Shown: in pieces, positions 1-10,371 of the stretch
Layout of the letters: every line of letters starts with the position of its first letter
Position numbering within the stretch: the stretch's first letter is position 1
NCBI GenBank assembly: GCA_003116995.1
Contig: BDSL01000093.1
Span: 186,001-250,000 of the forward strand
Length of the DNA: 64,000 nt
Reading direction: 5' to 3'
DNA from: Yamagishiella unicocca
Lineage: Eukaryota; Chlorophyta; Chlorophyceae; Chlamydomonadales; Volvocaceae
Position numbers and translations under genes: made by a program
Notes under the pieces: model-generated
Database searches by the model: none
What the model was told of the DNA's origin: nothing
What the model saw: the letters and a program-made list of their open reading frames with translations, nothing else

Positions 1-904
1 CAACCGGAAGCACGCTTGTACGCAGCTTACAAAGCAGGGCACGCTGGCCTGTGCGTGGGCTTCCTGTGCGTGGGCTCGAGCACGTGTGGACCGCGACAAG
101 GGGGGTTGGGGACGAGCTGAGACCCCGTGCCCGGCCCACCTGCTGCCGCTGGCATCCTCGATCATCAAGCCACCCTGCGCTACCACAGCCTGCTGCCACT
201 TACTCCAGGGCATCCCGGTCTGTGTTCGGGCGGGTCGGGGCGTCACTACGTTTCGCTATCCCATGTTCAGCCACATCACCAAGTTCTCCACCATGCGCCC
301 AAAACCCGGACTCTCCAACCATCGCCGCGCGAAGTCCTTGTTCCAATTACTCTAGGCGTCGCAGTCGGAGTAGACATAGCCGCCGAGGGTCGACAGGCGA
401 CCTCCGGTTTTTGCTTCCTCAACCATGTCCTCCAGCATGCATCTCCAAACGTATGTAACAAACCGTTTCCTGCCCAGCCTCCTCTTACATACGCGGGCTT
501 TCCTCACAACTCAGGGACATCCCAGGACATGACACAGGATGACACTCACCCAGCCTCAGCCGCTTCATCACAACCGACAAACACGCGTTTCTACGCCACC
601 CACCCTGTGCGTTCCGATGTCTTTCGTCGGTGCGTTCCACCCTCAGATTCTCCGCATGGTTCAATCTCATCGCCCCGCCGCCCTAGCATGTAACTGTGAA
701 CCTGGACCATTGTTACGTCCTGAAACCGAGCGCAGCATTATAAATTGAGCACGACAGGGCACATCGTGGGGTGCTTTCTATGGTGTTCTGCCCTTGTTTG
801 TGAATGCCGTGTGCTAACCTTCCTTTCGCTGGTAGGGTACACTGTTGGCATGCATGTCTGCATGGGTTGTGGCCGTTCTGTAATGGCACTTACAGTGGGC
901 TCCA
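1..904. other. No supported gene
   Basis: I see no exon with convincing protein character on either strand. Several overlapping frames are open, the longest 188 aa on the plus strand, but they look like ordinary GC-rich open frames. Around 455-512 there is a weak match to the dispersed intron element called family C below (an AAACCGTTT core followed by a CGGGCTTTCCTCACAA-like part). Confidence 0.5.
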
Positions 905-1065
905 GACCAAAGTCGTAACCGCCAGGCACATCGCCGAAGACTGAAGGATACGAACGGACCTCAGACCAGCCGCACCGCACCAATGGCAAACCACCAAGAT
1001 ACCGGCCAACAGTCCAGAGGCAGGAACAGCAGCAGCCAGCACCCCAGGGGAAATTCACCGTTCGG
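905..1065. repeat. Dispersed repeat, copy R1
   Basis: This stretch is recognisably the same sequence as 6985-7122 in the same orientation. Both contain GGCACATCGCC, then GGCAAACCACC, GCCAACAG, CCAGAGGC and GCAGCAGCCAGCA in the same order with similar spacing. I estimate roughly 75-80 percent identity by eye. In the minus-strand reading both copies encode similar Trp/Cys/Leu-rich peptides, which suggests a degraded transposable element. Confidence 0.6.
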
Positions 1066-2366
1066 TGTTCTTACCCGTGCCACTTGCCGATTCTCCTTTT
1101 GGTTCTGCTGTCCGGGGCCGGGGTTTTGGCTGCTCTCCAGAATGCGAGGGTTACAGAGGTTGAGCACCTCCAGGGCTCTCCACGGGCTGTCGTTGCAACC
1201 CTTCCCGCGCGGAGTGCTTCTTTTTGTGGTACGTAGTCAGTTAGCTGTGGCTGTCGCGTTGTGGCTGCTGGGGCACCACAAAAATCAATCAGCCCCAAAG
1301 GCACTCAGTTCCTTTCTATAGCTTTTTGTATTTTATAAATCTTTTTTTTGCCGCACAAAGGACTCGGTTCCCATCACACAAAGCAGTCTGTTTGTAGCCG
1401 AGATGCTGCAACTGGCCATTCGTGCGAATTAATAAATCCTAGATAACGTGCGATTGTTCATGTTTGCCGGGACACCGATAACGTTGAGTCGGCAGACCAC
1501 GAGGCCACCCTTACAGGGTAGTGCCAAGAGACAGAGGGGCTGTGTTTGGGGCCAGACGCTGAATCGTCGCCGATGCCGACTTTAGCGTTATTCTCGATAT
1601 GTAAATACAGAAGACAAGAAGTCCGTTCCGTCACCCGAGGCGATCCTAACTTCTGGCGAGCGAGAGTGCAGCGAGCGTCCTTAAAGTGAGTGCACCAACA
1701 AAGGAAACGCTTACTTTTTTAGTCGTTAAGTGAATGGTTGTATGTGTGTCCGTCCATCGGGCTGAACTAGGGCGCGCGCGCTACGGCGCATCCAGGGGCG
1801 AGGAGGGGCGCAACAAACGGCGGAAGCGCAGCGTGGACGACCATTCAGTGGCTCTTTCCTTGCTATCATTGACGGATTATGAACCCATTACTTCTACTTT
1901 ACCTAAAACAACTAAAAAGGGAGCCATCAAGCCCATCCTCAGCAAGTCAGCGGAAGGCTGTGTCGGCTGCCGACATTGCCGAGCTTCTCGCCGACCGCGG
2001 CATTCGTGAGCCTACAGATTTTTGCCCCGCACAGGTTCTAAACAACAGGTTAATCCTGGTTAATCGATTGGTACCTTGGGTATCACGCTGCCGACCTGAT
2101 GCTGCCCCTTGCTGCCTGATGCTCCATGACGCTGGCGAGGACTTTCCACCTATCTGACTCAATGGTCTTGAATACACGGAGGCTACCTTTAAGGGGCCAT
2201 CACTTATTTCATTTTATCTTCTGTGTACTTTTGGGGCTACTCATAGTGGTATTGGGTCCCCCAAGTGGCCTAAGTGTGCTCAAGTGCTCACTACAATCTG
2301 TACTCAACTACCACTCGGCAGCTCAGAAAGGTTGCCTATACTACACGTATATTAAAGATTAAAATG
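1066..2366. other. No supported gene
   Basis: No recognisable gene, RNA or repeat array. A more AT-rich patch lies around 1320-1480. Confidence 0.45.
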
Positions 2367-2462
2367 TGCACCCGGTGGGATTTGAACCCACGCAGCTTTC
2401 GCTATGGGAAAGCTCGTTCTCTAGCTTGAGACCCACCCGTTAGACCACTCCGGCACAGGTGC
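2367..2462 (-). tRNA. tRNA-Leu(CAA), intron-containing, copy 1
   Basis: Read on the minus strand this folds as a class II tRNA. The seven-base acceptor GCACCTG pairs with CGGGTGC with one G-T pair, and the discriminator is A. The T arm is GTGGG-TTCAAAT-CCCAC. The anticodon loop contains CTCAAG, giving anticodon CAA. A short intron of about 14 nt follows the base 3' to the anticodon, the usual intron position for eukaryotic tRNA-Leu(CAA), so that TGGG pairs with CCCA. The variable arm is a small AGC-GAAA-GCT hairpin. A run of four T just downstream is a Pol III terminator. The CCA end is not encoded, as expected for a nuclear gene. One anticodon-stem pair is T-T, so the exact intron ends are uncertain by a base or two. 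Confidence 0.88.
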
Positions 2463-5400
2463 GCGCCTGTTAAGGCAAGCTTCTCGGATGTCCATTGAAG
2501 TTGCATTTGTTTCCCCAAACGGTTTTAGGCGCAGTGACCCCGTTGCGGCGTCAGAGGGGGGCAGAGCGAGACGATGCGCCGTGCGTTGCTTGCCCAGTGA
2601 GGGAGAGTTGATGAGGTAGGTGTCAGTGGCTAGGTGCACACGCACATGTGAAGGTGTCTGTTGTTGGCTGGCTAGCCCTCCAGCTAGTTTCCGCGGGCAA
2701 GCACACCTAAGGGGTTCAGGTCAGGGCCCTCCTTCCGCGGGGCTTGTGACTGGGACATCGGGGTTGGGTGTTGGGGCATGGCTGGATGAGGTGGTTCGCT
2801 GGGCCTTGTTGGAACATCTGGTTGTTAGGTTGGGACGTCAGAGACAGCCACATGTACGGCGGGGGGCATTATAGGAGAATCCGCGCCGATGGGTGGGCGT
2901 TGAGACCTCCCCTGCTCACCAGCGTTGAGACCTCCCCTGCTCACCAGCATTGGCTGGACGTTGGGTTGCCAGGAATTGGACGTTACGATATCGGGTCGGT
3001 TACAGGTGGGATGCAGGGGTTGGAAGTTGGGGCAAGCATCAAAAAAGGGCTGCCTGGACGTTGGGAGCTTGGGACGCCAGGGGGCGCACGTTAGGATGAT
3101 AGAGGCGGACGCACGTTCTGTCCCCAGACTCGGACACCTACCTCCTGGCATCACGTTCTCTCACCAGGACCTCATGCTCGTCCGGGATCGCGGTAGCAAT
3201 GCGGCCCACTAGCTACACCTATTCCTGATTACTTCCCCAGTCAGCTACTGCTGTCGGGGTAAGCACCGGCGGGGCGCGGGCATATCAGGTCACTGGTAAT
3301 AGTAGCTCTTACAGAGTGTTGCGTTACGTTCCGAACGTACGTAAGCGATGCGAGCGACGCTTCCTTAGCATCAAGTCACACTGTCGCCAGGCCAGTTCAG
3401 GTGCCGAGACTGGCAGGGGCTGGCCGAGACCGAGGTGATCGATGTATCCCGGTCCAAGCCCAAACTTGGTGACAGTCAGAGCGAGAACGACCGATTAGAG
3501 ATCAGCGCGTCGTACGCACAGTTTGACACACGTGCTCTAGGCCTCGACGCTACGTGGATAGTAGCTACCCTTAGTTACGTACGAGTAGCCACACAGCGGC
3601 CACACCTCCACCCGATGAAATACCGGCTGGCAGGGCCGCACAAACCCTACCAGTGGCTGTAACAGTTGCTATTACTACTAATGACGACCGAAGTAAGTGT
3701 GAGTAAGCAGAGTAAGCCACCCCTGACACACCTCTACCTTCCGGCCTGGTGCGCCATGTCTGGGCGAAAACGAAAAATGATATACGGCAGGTAATGCATA
3801 ATACAGTATAATGCATTACATACCGCCTTGACACGAAATCCATGTATGCGTGTTAGCAAGGAAAACGCCGCTTCAAGCTCTTCAAGCTATTCATGTTATG
3901 TCAAGTTGTAAAGTCCAAAGCGAGCCAAGGTGATGGATACCAAATCCTTAAATGGAAAAAATGTTTATCAGTGCCGAACTACCAGTTAAGAGACTTAGGG
4001 AGGCTTAGGGTTGGGGGGTTGGGAGACCCAATCCGAACGACAGCAAGCCCGACGTATTACACACAGCTCAGCGTCATCGCATGCTCAGGCCTCGACACGC
4101 CTCGACATGCCGCAATACAACATGAGGTCAGACGCGGGGTCCACCGCGGATCGCATGAAGCCCTCACAGAAACATCTTCGTAGAGCAAGGCACGCACGAA
4201 ATATGGGGGCATGTCAGCGATTGCCACAAAAGGGAGTTCCCCGAACATGGGCAACATTTGCTCGCCCTGCACTACACCCATGTATGATGTCAGACGAAGC
4301 TGCTATGCATCCGTCGGGCACCTGGCGGAATAAAAGGCGCCCGTAAATAATCTGGATCGGAATAAAGTACCGGCCTGTAGGGAGGAGCAGTGCCGGCGTG
4401 CACCGAGGAGTGGCCGTGTGCATTTATCCGTAGTTATCTAGCAGTGGCCGCGTGTTTCAAGGACAGCTAGCTTGGCAGCTAGCTAGGAGTGGCGGCGTGT
4501 TTCGAGGACAGCTAGCTAGGCAGCTAGCTAGGAGTGGCGGCGTGCAGCCAGGATGTACTCTCGTACATGATGCCACAAGTACACGACACGACGCCTTGAC
4601 CTCGGTTTGTGGGGATTATGAGAAGGGCTTGGGGGCCTTACTCCTGTAACGCAATACAATACAATATAATGGGACGCCCAGGCGCTCAGGCAACCAACTC
4701 CACGTGCCTGCGGGTTGGCGCCAGCACATGCCTTCATGTGGTTCGCTCCATTCCTACCTTCAACATATCTGTTAGGCCCGACTAACCACGCACAGGAGGT
4801 CCTGGCAGGTCCACACCAGCATACAGCCAGTGGGGGGATTCGCGCCCAAGCACCCAGCCCCCTGGTACCTGGGAGATCGTAATCATTGGCGCATGGCAGC
4901 TACCCTGACTTTGGCGCCGTTTCTGACACCCCTTCATACATGGTACTTGGAAGTTGACGGGTAGTAGTTAGTAGGTAGATGTCAGTTGGTGGGCCCTGCA
5001 AGACATGGCTTATCGAGTGAAGTATGAATGAGATAAGGCTGTTTATTGCGAATAGACGGCCGTGGCGTGCAGGTGTCCAGCGCATGGTGCGGGTACGACG
5101 ACTGGTACGGCGACTGGTGGCTGGCTGCTGCTTAGGTTGCGCGCCTGCCTGTTCTCGGTATCTGCCGTTGTGCTGATAGTACCAAAGAGCCGTGTCCCTC
5201 TGCCGGGACGGCGGCCTCTAACATTCCCACCCTCCTCCCCTGGGTAGCGGCCGTGTGCTCGGCTCTGACGTCGGGGGCGCCGCTCCGGTCTCAATACGGG
5301 GCGCCCCTGGCGCCGTGCGGGGTCCCGTTCGGTTTGGGTGGTTTCGCCGCCTTGCGGGGCGTTCTTTTCTTGTTGCCTTACAGGGCGTGTTTGCCGTGTG

Positions 5401-5504
5401 TTTAGGCGCGGGGTGCAATGTGGTGACTGTCATCACTGTCGGCCACTAGTGCAATCTCAATACGGGTGGGTGTCAGGGGCGTGCGTCTTTCTAATTTTCT
5501 GGAT
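2463..5504. other. Gene-poor stretch with small local repeats
   Basis: I find no supported gene. Small structures seen: a 25-bp direct duplication near 2900-2948; a 9-bp-arm inverted repeat (GTAATGCAT / ATGCATTAC) near 3790-3818; and two and a half copies of a unit of about 48 bp rich in GCTAGCTAGG at 4440-4545. Open frames here are short and overlap on both strands. Confidence 0.5.
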
Positions 5505-5590
5505 TTTGTGTCTCCGAAGGGGTGGCTGGGATCTGAGTGCTGGCCTCTACACCGGGTGGCTGGGATCTGAGTGCTGGCCATTCGACCCCT
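5505..5590. repeat. Direct duplication, about 38 bp spacing
   Basis: The string GGTGGCTGGGATCTGAGTGC occurs twice (around 5520 and 5558), with related flanks. No gene is associated. Confidence 0.6.
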
Positions 5591-5631
5591 TCTTCTGCTG
5601 TAACGCGATACGGCAGTAATGAGCAATAAGC

Positions 5632-5762
5632 ATATCCTACAAGCATACGCGCAAGCATACCCACTGCAAGCATTCCCCTGCAAGCATACGCACGCAAGCA
5701 TAATTCCCGCAAGCATAACTCCTGCAAGCATATGCCTGCAAGCCTACCCCTGCAAGCATGCG
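5632..5762. repeat. Imperfect TGCAAGCAT tandem repeat
   Basis: About ten imperfect units of roughly 11-15 bp, each built on (TG)CAAGCATA, run from about 5636 to 5760. The spacing varies, so this is a degenerate minisatellite rather than a phased array. Confidence 0.7.
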
Positions 5763-5838
5763 CCCGAGGCGGCCGGCCGGCGGGGTAGGAGGAGGTAAGC
5801 TCACCCGCGCAGCCCCTGCGCTGCTGGTATAATATGAT

Positions 5839-5920
5839 GCCACTTGCATGTGCAAGTGGCGTCGTGTACGAGCCGCGTCGTGTGCCGCGTACAATGCCAC
5901 TTGCACACGACGCGGCTCGT
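5839..5920. repeat. Nested perfect inverted repeats
   Basis: Two perfect palindromic structures lie side by side. GCCACTTGCA (5839-5848) and TGCAAGTGGC (5851-5860) form 10-bp arms with a 2-bp loop. ACGAGCCGCGTCGTGTG (5868-5884) and CACACGACGCGGCTCGT (5904-5920) form perfect 17-bp arms. The second arm directly abuts the 13-A run that ends the SINE-like element. Confidence 0.85.
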
Positions 5921-6154
5921 AAAAAAAAAAAAATTCCTTGCGTTACAGGACCCCGACGCTGGGGTACGACACCTGACCGTGTCATAAGCTCTGTATCTCC
6001 ACCCCCATCAACGACAACCTCGACCAGCAGGTTCAACCACAAACCTACTTGCCCACAAGTGGGGCACCCGGTAACTACCGGGGAGGGGCCGGGGAATCGA
6101 ACCACCGATCTCTGGACAGAATGCCAGTGTCTTAACCAATTAGACGAACCCCCC
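5921..6154 (-). mobile_element. tRNA-derived SINE-like element
   Basis: Read on the minus strand the first 75 nt or so resemble a decayed tRNA: a GGGG start, an A-box-like TCTAATTGGTTAAG and a perfect B box GGTTCGATTCC. The acceptor, anticodon and T stems do not pair properly, so this is not a functional tRNA. A tRNA-unrelated body of about 150 nt follows and ends in a run of 13 T. Head, body and homopolymer tail is the layout of a tRNA-derived SINE. ACACGACGC occurs just outside each end (about 5905 and about 6164) and might be a target-site duplication, although a few extra bases intervene. Confidence 0.55.
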
Positions 6155-6250
6155 AAAAAAACGTACACGACGCCATGTGCACACCACAAACTACAACAAG
6201 TTTACATTGGAAGAAGAGATCGTCATCGAGTAGCTTGCCTTAACAGGCGC

Positions 6251-6346
6251 GCACCTGTGCCGGAGTGGTCTAACGGGTGGGTCTCAAGCTAGAGAATGAG
6301 CTTTCCCATAGCGAAAGCTGCGTGGGTTCAAATCCCACCGGGTGCA
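6251..6346 (+). tRNA. tRNA-Leu(CAA), intron-containing, copy 2
   Basis: This is a second copy, in opposite orientation, of the tRNA at 2367-2462. The mature parts are identical; the only difference I see is one base in the short intron (GAGAACGAG versus GAGAATGAG). The 5' flank AGCTTGCCTTAACAGGCGC is also shared, so the duplication includes upstream sequence. A run of five T lies just 3' of the gene as Pol III terminator. Confidence 0.88.
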
Positions 6347-6453
6347 CATTTTTGAAATGCAATTAGTTGCGTTGCGTGGGGTGTACTGCGACACTGCTTA
6401 TATACCACATGCAACGCTGGTATGTTCAACAACACTGCAACATTAGGCTGTCA

Positions 6454-6708
6454 GAACCCCAATGCGCACCATACACTTTGCAGGAGTAACTGATTCATGA
6501 GCCTGAGACCATTAGAGCCATCGGGCGCATTAGGCCTGTTTCTGTAGGGGTTGGTTTCAGAGAACCTAAGCTCGTACAGGGCGTAGCGTAGGAAGTCCCT
6601 AAGCGGGCCGTTTCCATACCCGTACAGGCAAGCACAGAAACCAGACGTTATCTTTGTTATTCCGTTATTTTTAATCACAATATAGAAGAACTTGCCGCAC
6701 CGTTGCAA
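6454..6708 (-). pseudogene. Possible transposon coding remnant
   Basis: The frame reads GPLRDFLRYALYELRFSETN followed by PYRNRPNAPDG, which has the texture of real protein. A related ending, ETNPKPYRNRPIA, is found at about 8330-8369 on the plus strand, so these are two copies of the same coding repeat in opposite orientation. No start, complete domain or partner exon can be defined. I do not recognise the family. A second short frame with protein-like composition (6703-6894, plus strand, containing LTEEEARALLIALWHYRH) starts next to it and is equally unplaced. Confidence 0.35.
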
Positions 6709-6984
6709 CCTTTTCGCGCGAAAAAGCGGTGGTTCATTGTGGACCTTACCGAGGAAGAAGCTCGTGCTCTTTTAATTGCCTTATGGCATTACAGACACAC
6801 GTGCTTACAGATCGTCATGAACAGCCTATGTACATTTAGGTACAAGTTAACAGGAAGGATCGAGGAAGAAGCGTTTCGCACCAAAAGCTTCTAGTAACCT
6901 GGAGTCTGTTTACCTATACCGAATAAGTACAGTGAAGTAGGTACCCTGGAGCCCTTGAAAGCACCTCTGCTGGCCAGGAACACA

Positions 6985-7122
6985 GAACAAGCGGGCACAT
7001 CGCCTGACACTGGAGGGGACAGAAACCCAACTGTACCGTAACAGAGGCAAACCACCTCGACACCAGCCAACAGCCCAGAGGCGAAAACGGCAGCAGCCAG
7101 CACGCCAAGGGGGATTTGCGCT
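6985..7122. repeat. Dispersed repeat, copy R2
   Basis: Same orientation as, and similar to, the copy at 905-1065 (shared blocks GGCACATCGCC, GGCAAACCACC, GCCAACAG and GCAGCAGCCAGCA). It lies downstream of, and possibly belongs to, the decayed element at 7280-8000. Confidence 0.6.
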
Positions 7123-7279
7123 GTAGGCTTGGTGCAGGGGTAGGTGACACGGGCGCAGGTCCGGTCGGTACAGGGCCCCCCGGCCATGCAGCCCTGCGTC
7201 TGGGATGTGGTGGTCATGGCCGTAATTATCGCCATGGAAGTTGGGAGCCGGTTTATTATGGCTGCGGCCTTGAACGACG

Positions 7280-8000
7280 AGGGCGGGGGCTGGTGGCCCT
7301 CCTGTCGTTCTGGGGATCGATCTCCAGGATCGTGCCATCCGCCGTGGGGTGTTGGACTTATGGGCCTTTCTACGTTTTCTGCGCTGGGGCTTCCCCGGAA
7401 GGGTTGGGCCGCAGTGGGGCCTCGGCACCCTTTGGGATAGTTTCCGGTTCCCTTCTGTGTGAGGGGCCGGCTGATGTGACTGTGGGATCGTGATATGCCC
7501 AGGTTGCATCTTGCAGCTGTATGCGCTTTTCGTCTGTCCAACGTGCCTGACCTGACGTGTCCCCCTTACCCTCGCCGTCACCGTTGCCGGAGGCAATCTG
7601 ACACTTGCCCTTCTTTTGGACAGAAGTAGCAGCAGCAGCCGTAGCAGCTGTCTGGGGTCTGCGCTTCCTGCCCAGCTTAGCTACCGGCGCAGCTGGCTGA
7701 GGGGCAGGTGGTGGCTGGGTTGCAGCTGGTTGGGGCGCCGGTAGCAGGCCTGCTGTGCCCCGGCCTGCTGAGCAGCGACCTGCTGAGCAGCGGCCTGCTG
7801 AGCAGTGGCCTGCTGAGCAGTGGCCTGCTGAGCAGCGGCCTGCTGAGCAGTGGCCTGCTGAGCCCCGGACTGCTGAGCTTCCCTAAGCAGCTGAAGGAAC
7901 TGCGCTTCAGTGAGCGTAATATTCCTGCTGTTGGGACTGTTGAGGAAGCGTCGGAGCGCCGGCTGGTAACATGGATCAGCGCCCTCAGTTGATGGCGCTG
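7280..8000 (-). pseudogene. Decayed transposon-like gene, frameshift and stops
   Basis: On the minus strand, from about 8000 down, one frame reads RFLNSPNSRNITLTEAQFLQ and continues into LLREAQQ and then a repeated AQQA(T/A) tract encoded by a 15-bp repeat. A different frame then takes over as PAPQPAAPVAKLGRKRRPQ, continues through KKGKCQIASG and GQARWTDEKRIQLQDATWAY, and runs into EPETIPKGAEAPLRP before a stop. Further down the same frame reads ADGTILEIDPQNDRR between stops. The switch at about 7750 looks like a frameshift within the repeat, and the later stops mark decay. WTDEKR vaguely recalls Myb/SANT-like starts of transposon proteins, but I cannot assign a family. Confidence 0.5.
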
Positions 8001-8855
8001 ATCAATGTTACCAGTCAAACGGAAGAATGTGGCTAAAATATATCGAGCGAGTCTGTGTACCTTCTTTTAGGCAAAATAGATCCTATGCGGGTGCCAACCG
8101 CTGCGCAGAAATGTCCTGTAAAAAGCTTTTCGCCGTCTACTAATCTGCACTTCTCTTGATTTTTGCAATGCTTGTTTGTGGTTGCTCCACTAGCTCCAAA
8201 TTTAACGACTTTTGCTTCCTACGGACTCCTAAGTTTGCTACGAGCCCTTTGGCGGCGTAGCGCGCGTAGCAATTTTGGCGGTTCCTACGCCTGTACGACG
8301 GCCCTTATGGAAACGCGTAGGATTGCCGAAACCAATCCTAAGCCCTACAGAAACAGGCCTATTGCCTGACACTGCAAGGAAGAATGAAGAGAACCACTAG
8401 GAGCCCCCGAACATGGGCCCAGAGGAGAAACAGTGGCGCCAACCGCCCACTACCCAGAGGGCCCCAAATCGCCCCCCCCCTTTACAGTAGGCCCCCTTAA
8501 TGCTGTTGCATGGGCCTTCGAATTGCATCACCGCTAGTAGTCACTGTTCACCTGGGTTCCAGCTGGTTCCAGGCCTGGAGGTAGAGCCATTGGGCACATC
8601 ACCTAAGGTACCGGAGGCACACAACGGAAAGAGATTTCATATGGCACCAAATCCTCCATGCAGAGGACAAGAATGCAGTCAAGAGGGCATTTCTGAATGT
8701 AGTTTGCATGTTCGTCAGCTTTCTGTGACAATGATCCGCATATCGTCCACGCACGGTGTGACAATGATCCGCGTATCGTCCACGCGCGGTAAAAGACGCC
8801 TTCAAGCTTTACCCGACCTGGAACCGATTTGAATTTAGATACATTCCATAAAAGA
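8001..8855. other. Intergenic, TE fragments and a small tandem repeat
   Basis: No gene supported. The plus frame at 8163-8369 ends in ETNPKPYRNRPIA, matching the remnant at 6454-6708. At 8726-8790 a 33-bp unit (TGACAATGATCCGC...) is tandemly duplicated. Confidence 0.45.
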
Positions 8856-8927
8856 TGTCCCTGCCCGGAATCGAGCCGGGGTCTTCACGGCCACAACGTG
8901 ATGTACTAACCACTATACGACAAGGAC
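8856..8927 (-). tRNA. tRNA-His(GTG)
   Basis: Read on the minus strand: acceptor GTCCTTG pairs with CAGGGAC (one G-T pair), D arm TCGTATAGTGGTTAGTAC, anticodon loop TTGTGGC with anticodon GTG, T arm CCCGG-CTCGATT-CCGGG, discriminator A, no encoded CCA. Length 72 nt, no intron. TCTTTT lies directly downstream as Pol III terminator. The additional 5' G of tRNA-His is normally added after transcription. Confidence 0.93.
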
Positions 8928-9477
8928 ATATTCTCGTATGAGTCACCAATGATTACGTCATTTTATCATCCCTGAAGTTTGCTATTACGGTCCGTCCGAC
9001 GGCTCGTCGTGTGGTGCGTCCAGGGGTGAGGCCGTGTCAGTGTGCTGTCGGGCTGTTGGACCGTCGGGCCGCCTGACAGCTGTTGGGCTGGCTGTCGGGC
9101 CGCCTGTCTGCTGCTGGCCCACACGTCTGCCTGCTGTTGGACTGCATGTCTGTTATCGGCTGTCTGCCTGCTGTTTGGCCATGCTGCGTGTTGGATCGCC
9201 CGTCCCGACGTTTTTGTTGCCCGCCTGTTGGCTGTTCAGTTGCTGCTGTCGTCTTCTGCCGCCACAAGCAAGGCGTCTGCCTTTGGGCTGTCTGCCATCG
9301 GGCCATCTGCCAACGGCTGTCCCTCAGGCATAGCTGTCGGTAACTCAATGTGTCCCTTCCTTTGCTTCTTGGCTTATTTCGAGACTCCCGAGGGGATGGC
9401 GAGGAAGGCGCAGGATGGACAGACAAAGTGACATCTTGGACAATCCAGGGGGAGGGCCCGACCGGCCAGATCGACAT
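8928..9477. other. Intergenic, no gene seen
   Basis: The region 9030-9330 is built from loosely repeated CTGT(C/T)GGGC(T/C) words, so long frames on both strands are compositional artefacts. Nothing is supported as coding. Confidence 0.5.
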
Positions 9478-9482
9478 TTACA
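9478..9482 (-). terminator. Candidate polyadenylation signal (TGTAA)
   Basis: TGTAA on the minus strand is the volvocine poly(A) signal. This is the first occurrence downstream of the stop codon of the large minus-strand gene (stop at 10372-10374), implying a 3' UTR of about 0.9 kb. Inference only. Confidence 0.35.
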
Positions 9483-10371
9483 TGCGCCATGTGACACGGA
9501 GCGAGTAGAGCAGCGACAAAGCAAGTTGCTCCGGGTCCACTGCGCGGCCTGCTTCCTACCCGTGGTTGGTCGATACATGTGTGTGCCAATTCAGGACCAA
9601 GCAACCGCCAGATAGGCAGGTAGGTAGGTAGCCAGCTAGCTGGCTGGAGCCTGAAGGTACATACGGATGGATGCAATTGGCCTATCCATGCATCGTACCA
9701 TCATTCGTCTAGCTAGACAGTTAGTCGTCCCAAGCAAATGGTGCTGCTGCTGCTGCTGATGACGGCAAGCGACCTCCGGCGCCCTTCGCCGCCGCTTTCC
9801 CTCCCCCTCCCTCCCCCCGGCGCATCAGGTCCCCCAGGTCTCCTAGCCCCTGGTGGACAGCTGCCGCCACCGATATCTCGCAGCTGTGGATCCACACGGC
9901 TAGCTGCTGCATCAGCGCGAGGAGCCTGTTGGGTGCGCACGCAGCGGGTGGGTGGGTGGGTGGGTAGGTGCGCGCGGCGGGGCGAGGGCTTTGTGATTAG
10001 GGTTTTATTTCGTGCAGGTTACGTACGGCGCGGATGGATCGAATACAACGTGGATGGTCGGGCGGGGTCGGAAATTAGGGCCTGCTAGCCGCGAGGGTGC
10101 AGACATGGAGAGGCGGAGGCGTACATGGAGAGATGGAGCGGGTTGTGGCAGGCAAAGAGCTAGCTAGGGGGGCCGGGGCCTGCTGGCTGGCTGGCTCGCC
10201 TTCGCCGGTGTGTGTGTGTGGGGAACCGGTGGCCGAGCACCGCATTTGCTGCCCGCCCATCCTGTACGCCGCAATCTCCCTGTGTGAACCCCCCTCGCTC
10301 TCTCGTGTTTTGCATCCCGTTCACCTCGGGGGTACCAACGCAGCTAGCGTAGGACAGCTAGCTGACTATCG

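Noticed and set aside
6066..6154. Functional tRNA on the minus strand
   Set aside because: The A and B boxes are present, but the acceptor, anticodon and T stems contain mismatches and the anticodon loop is one base short. Better explained as the head of a SINE.
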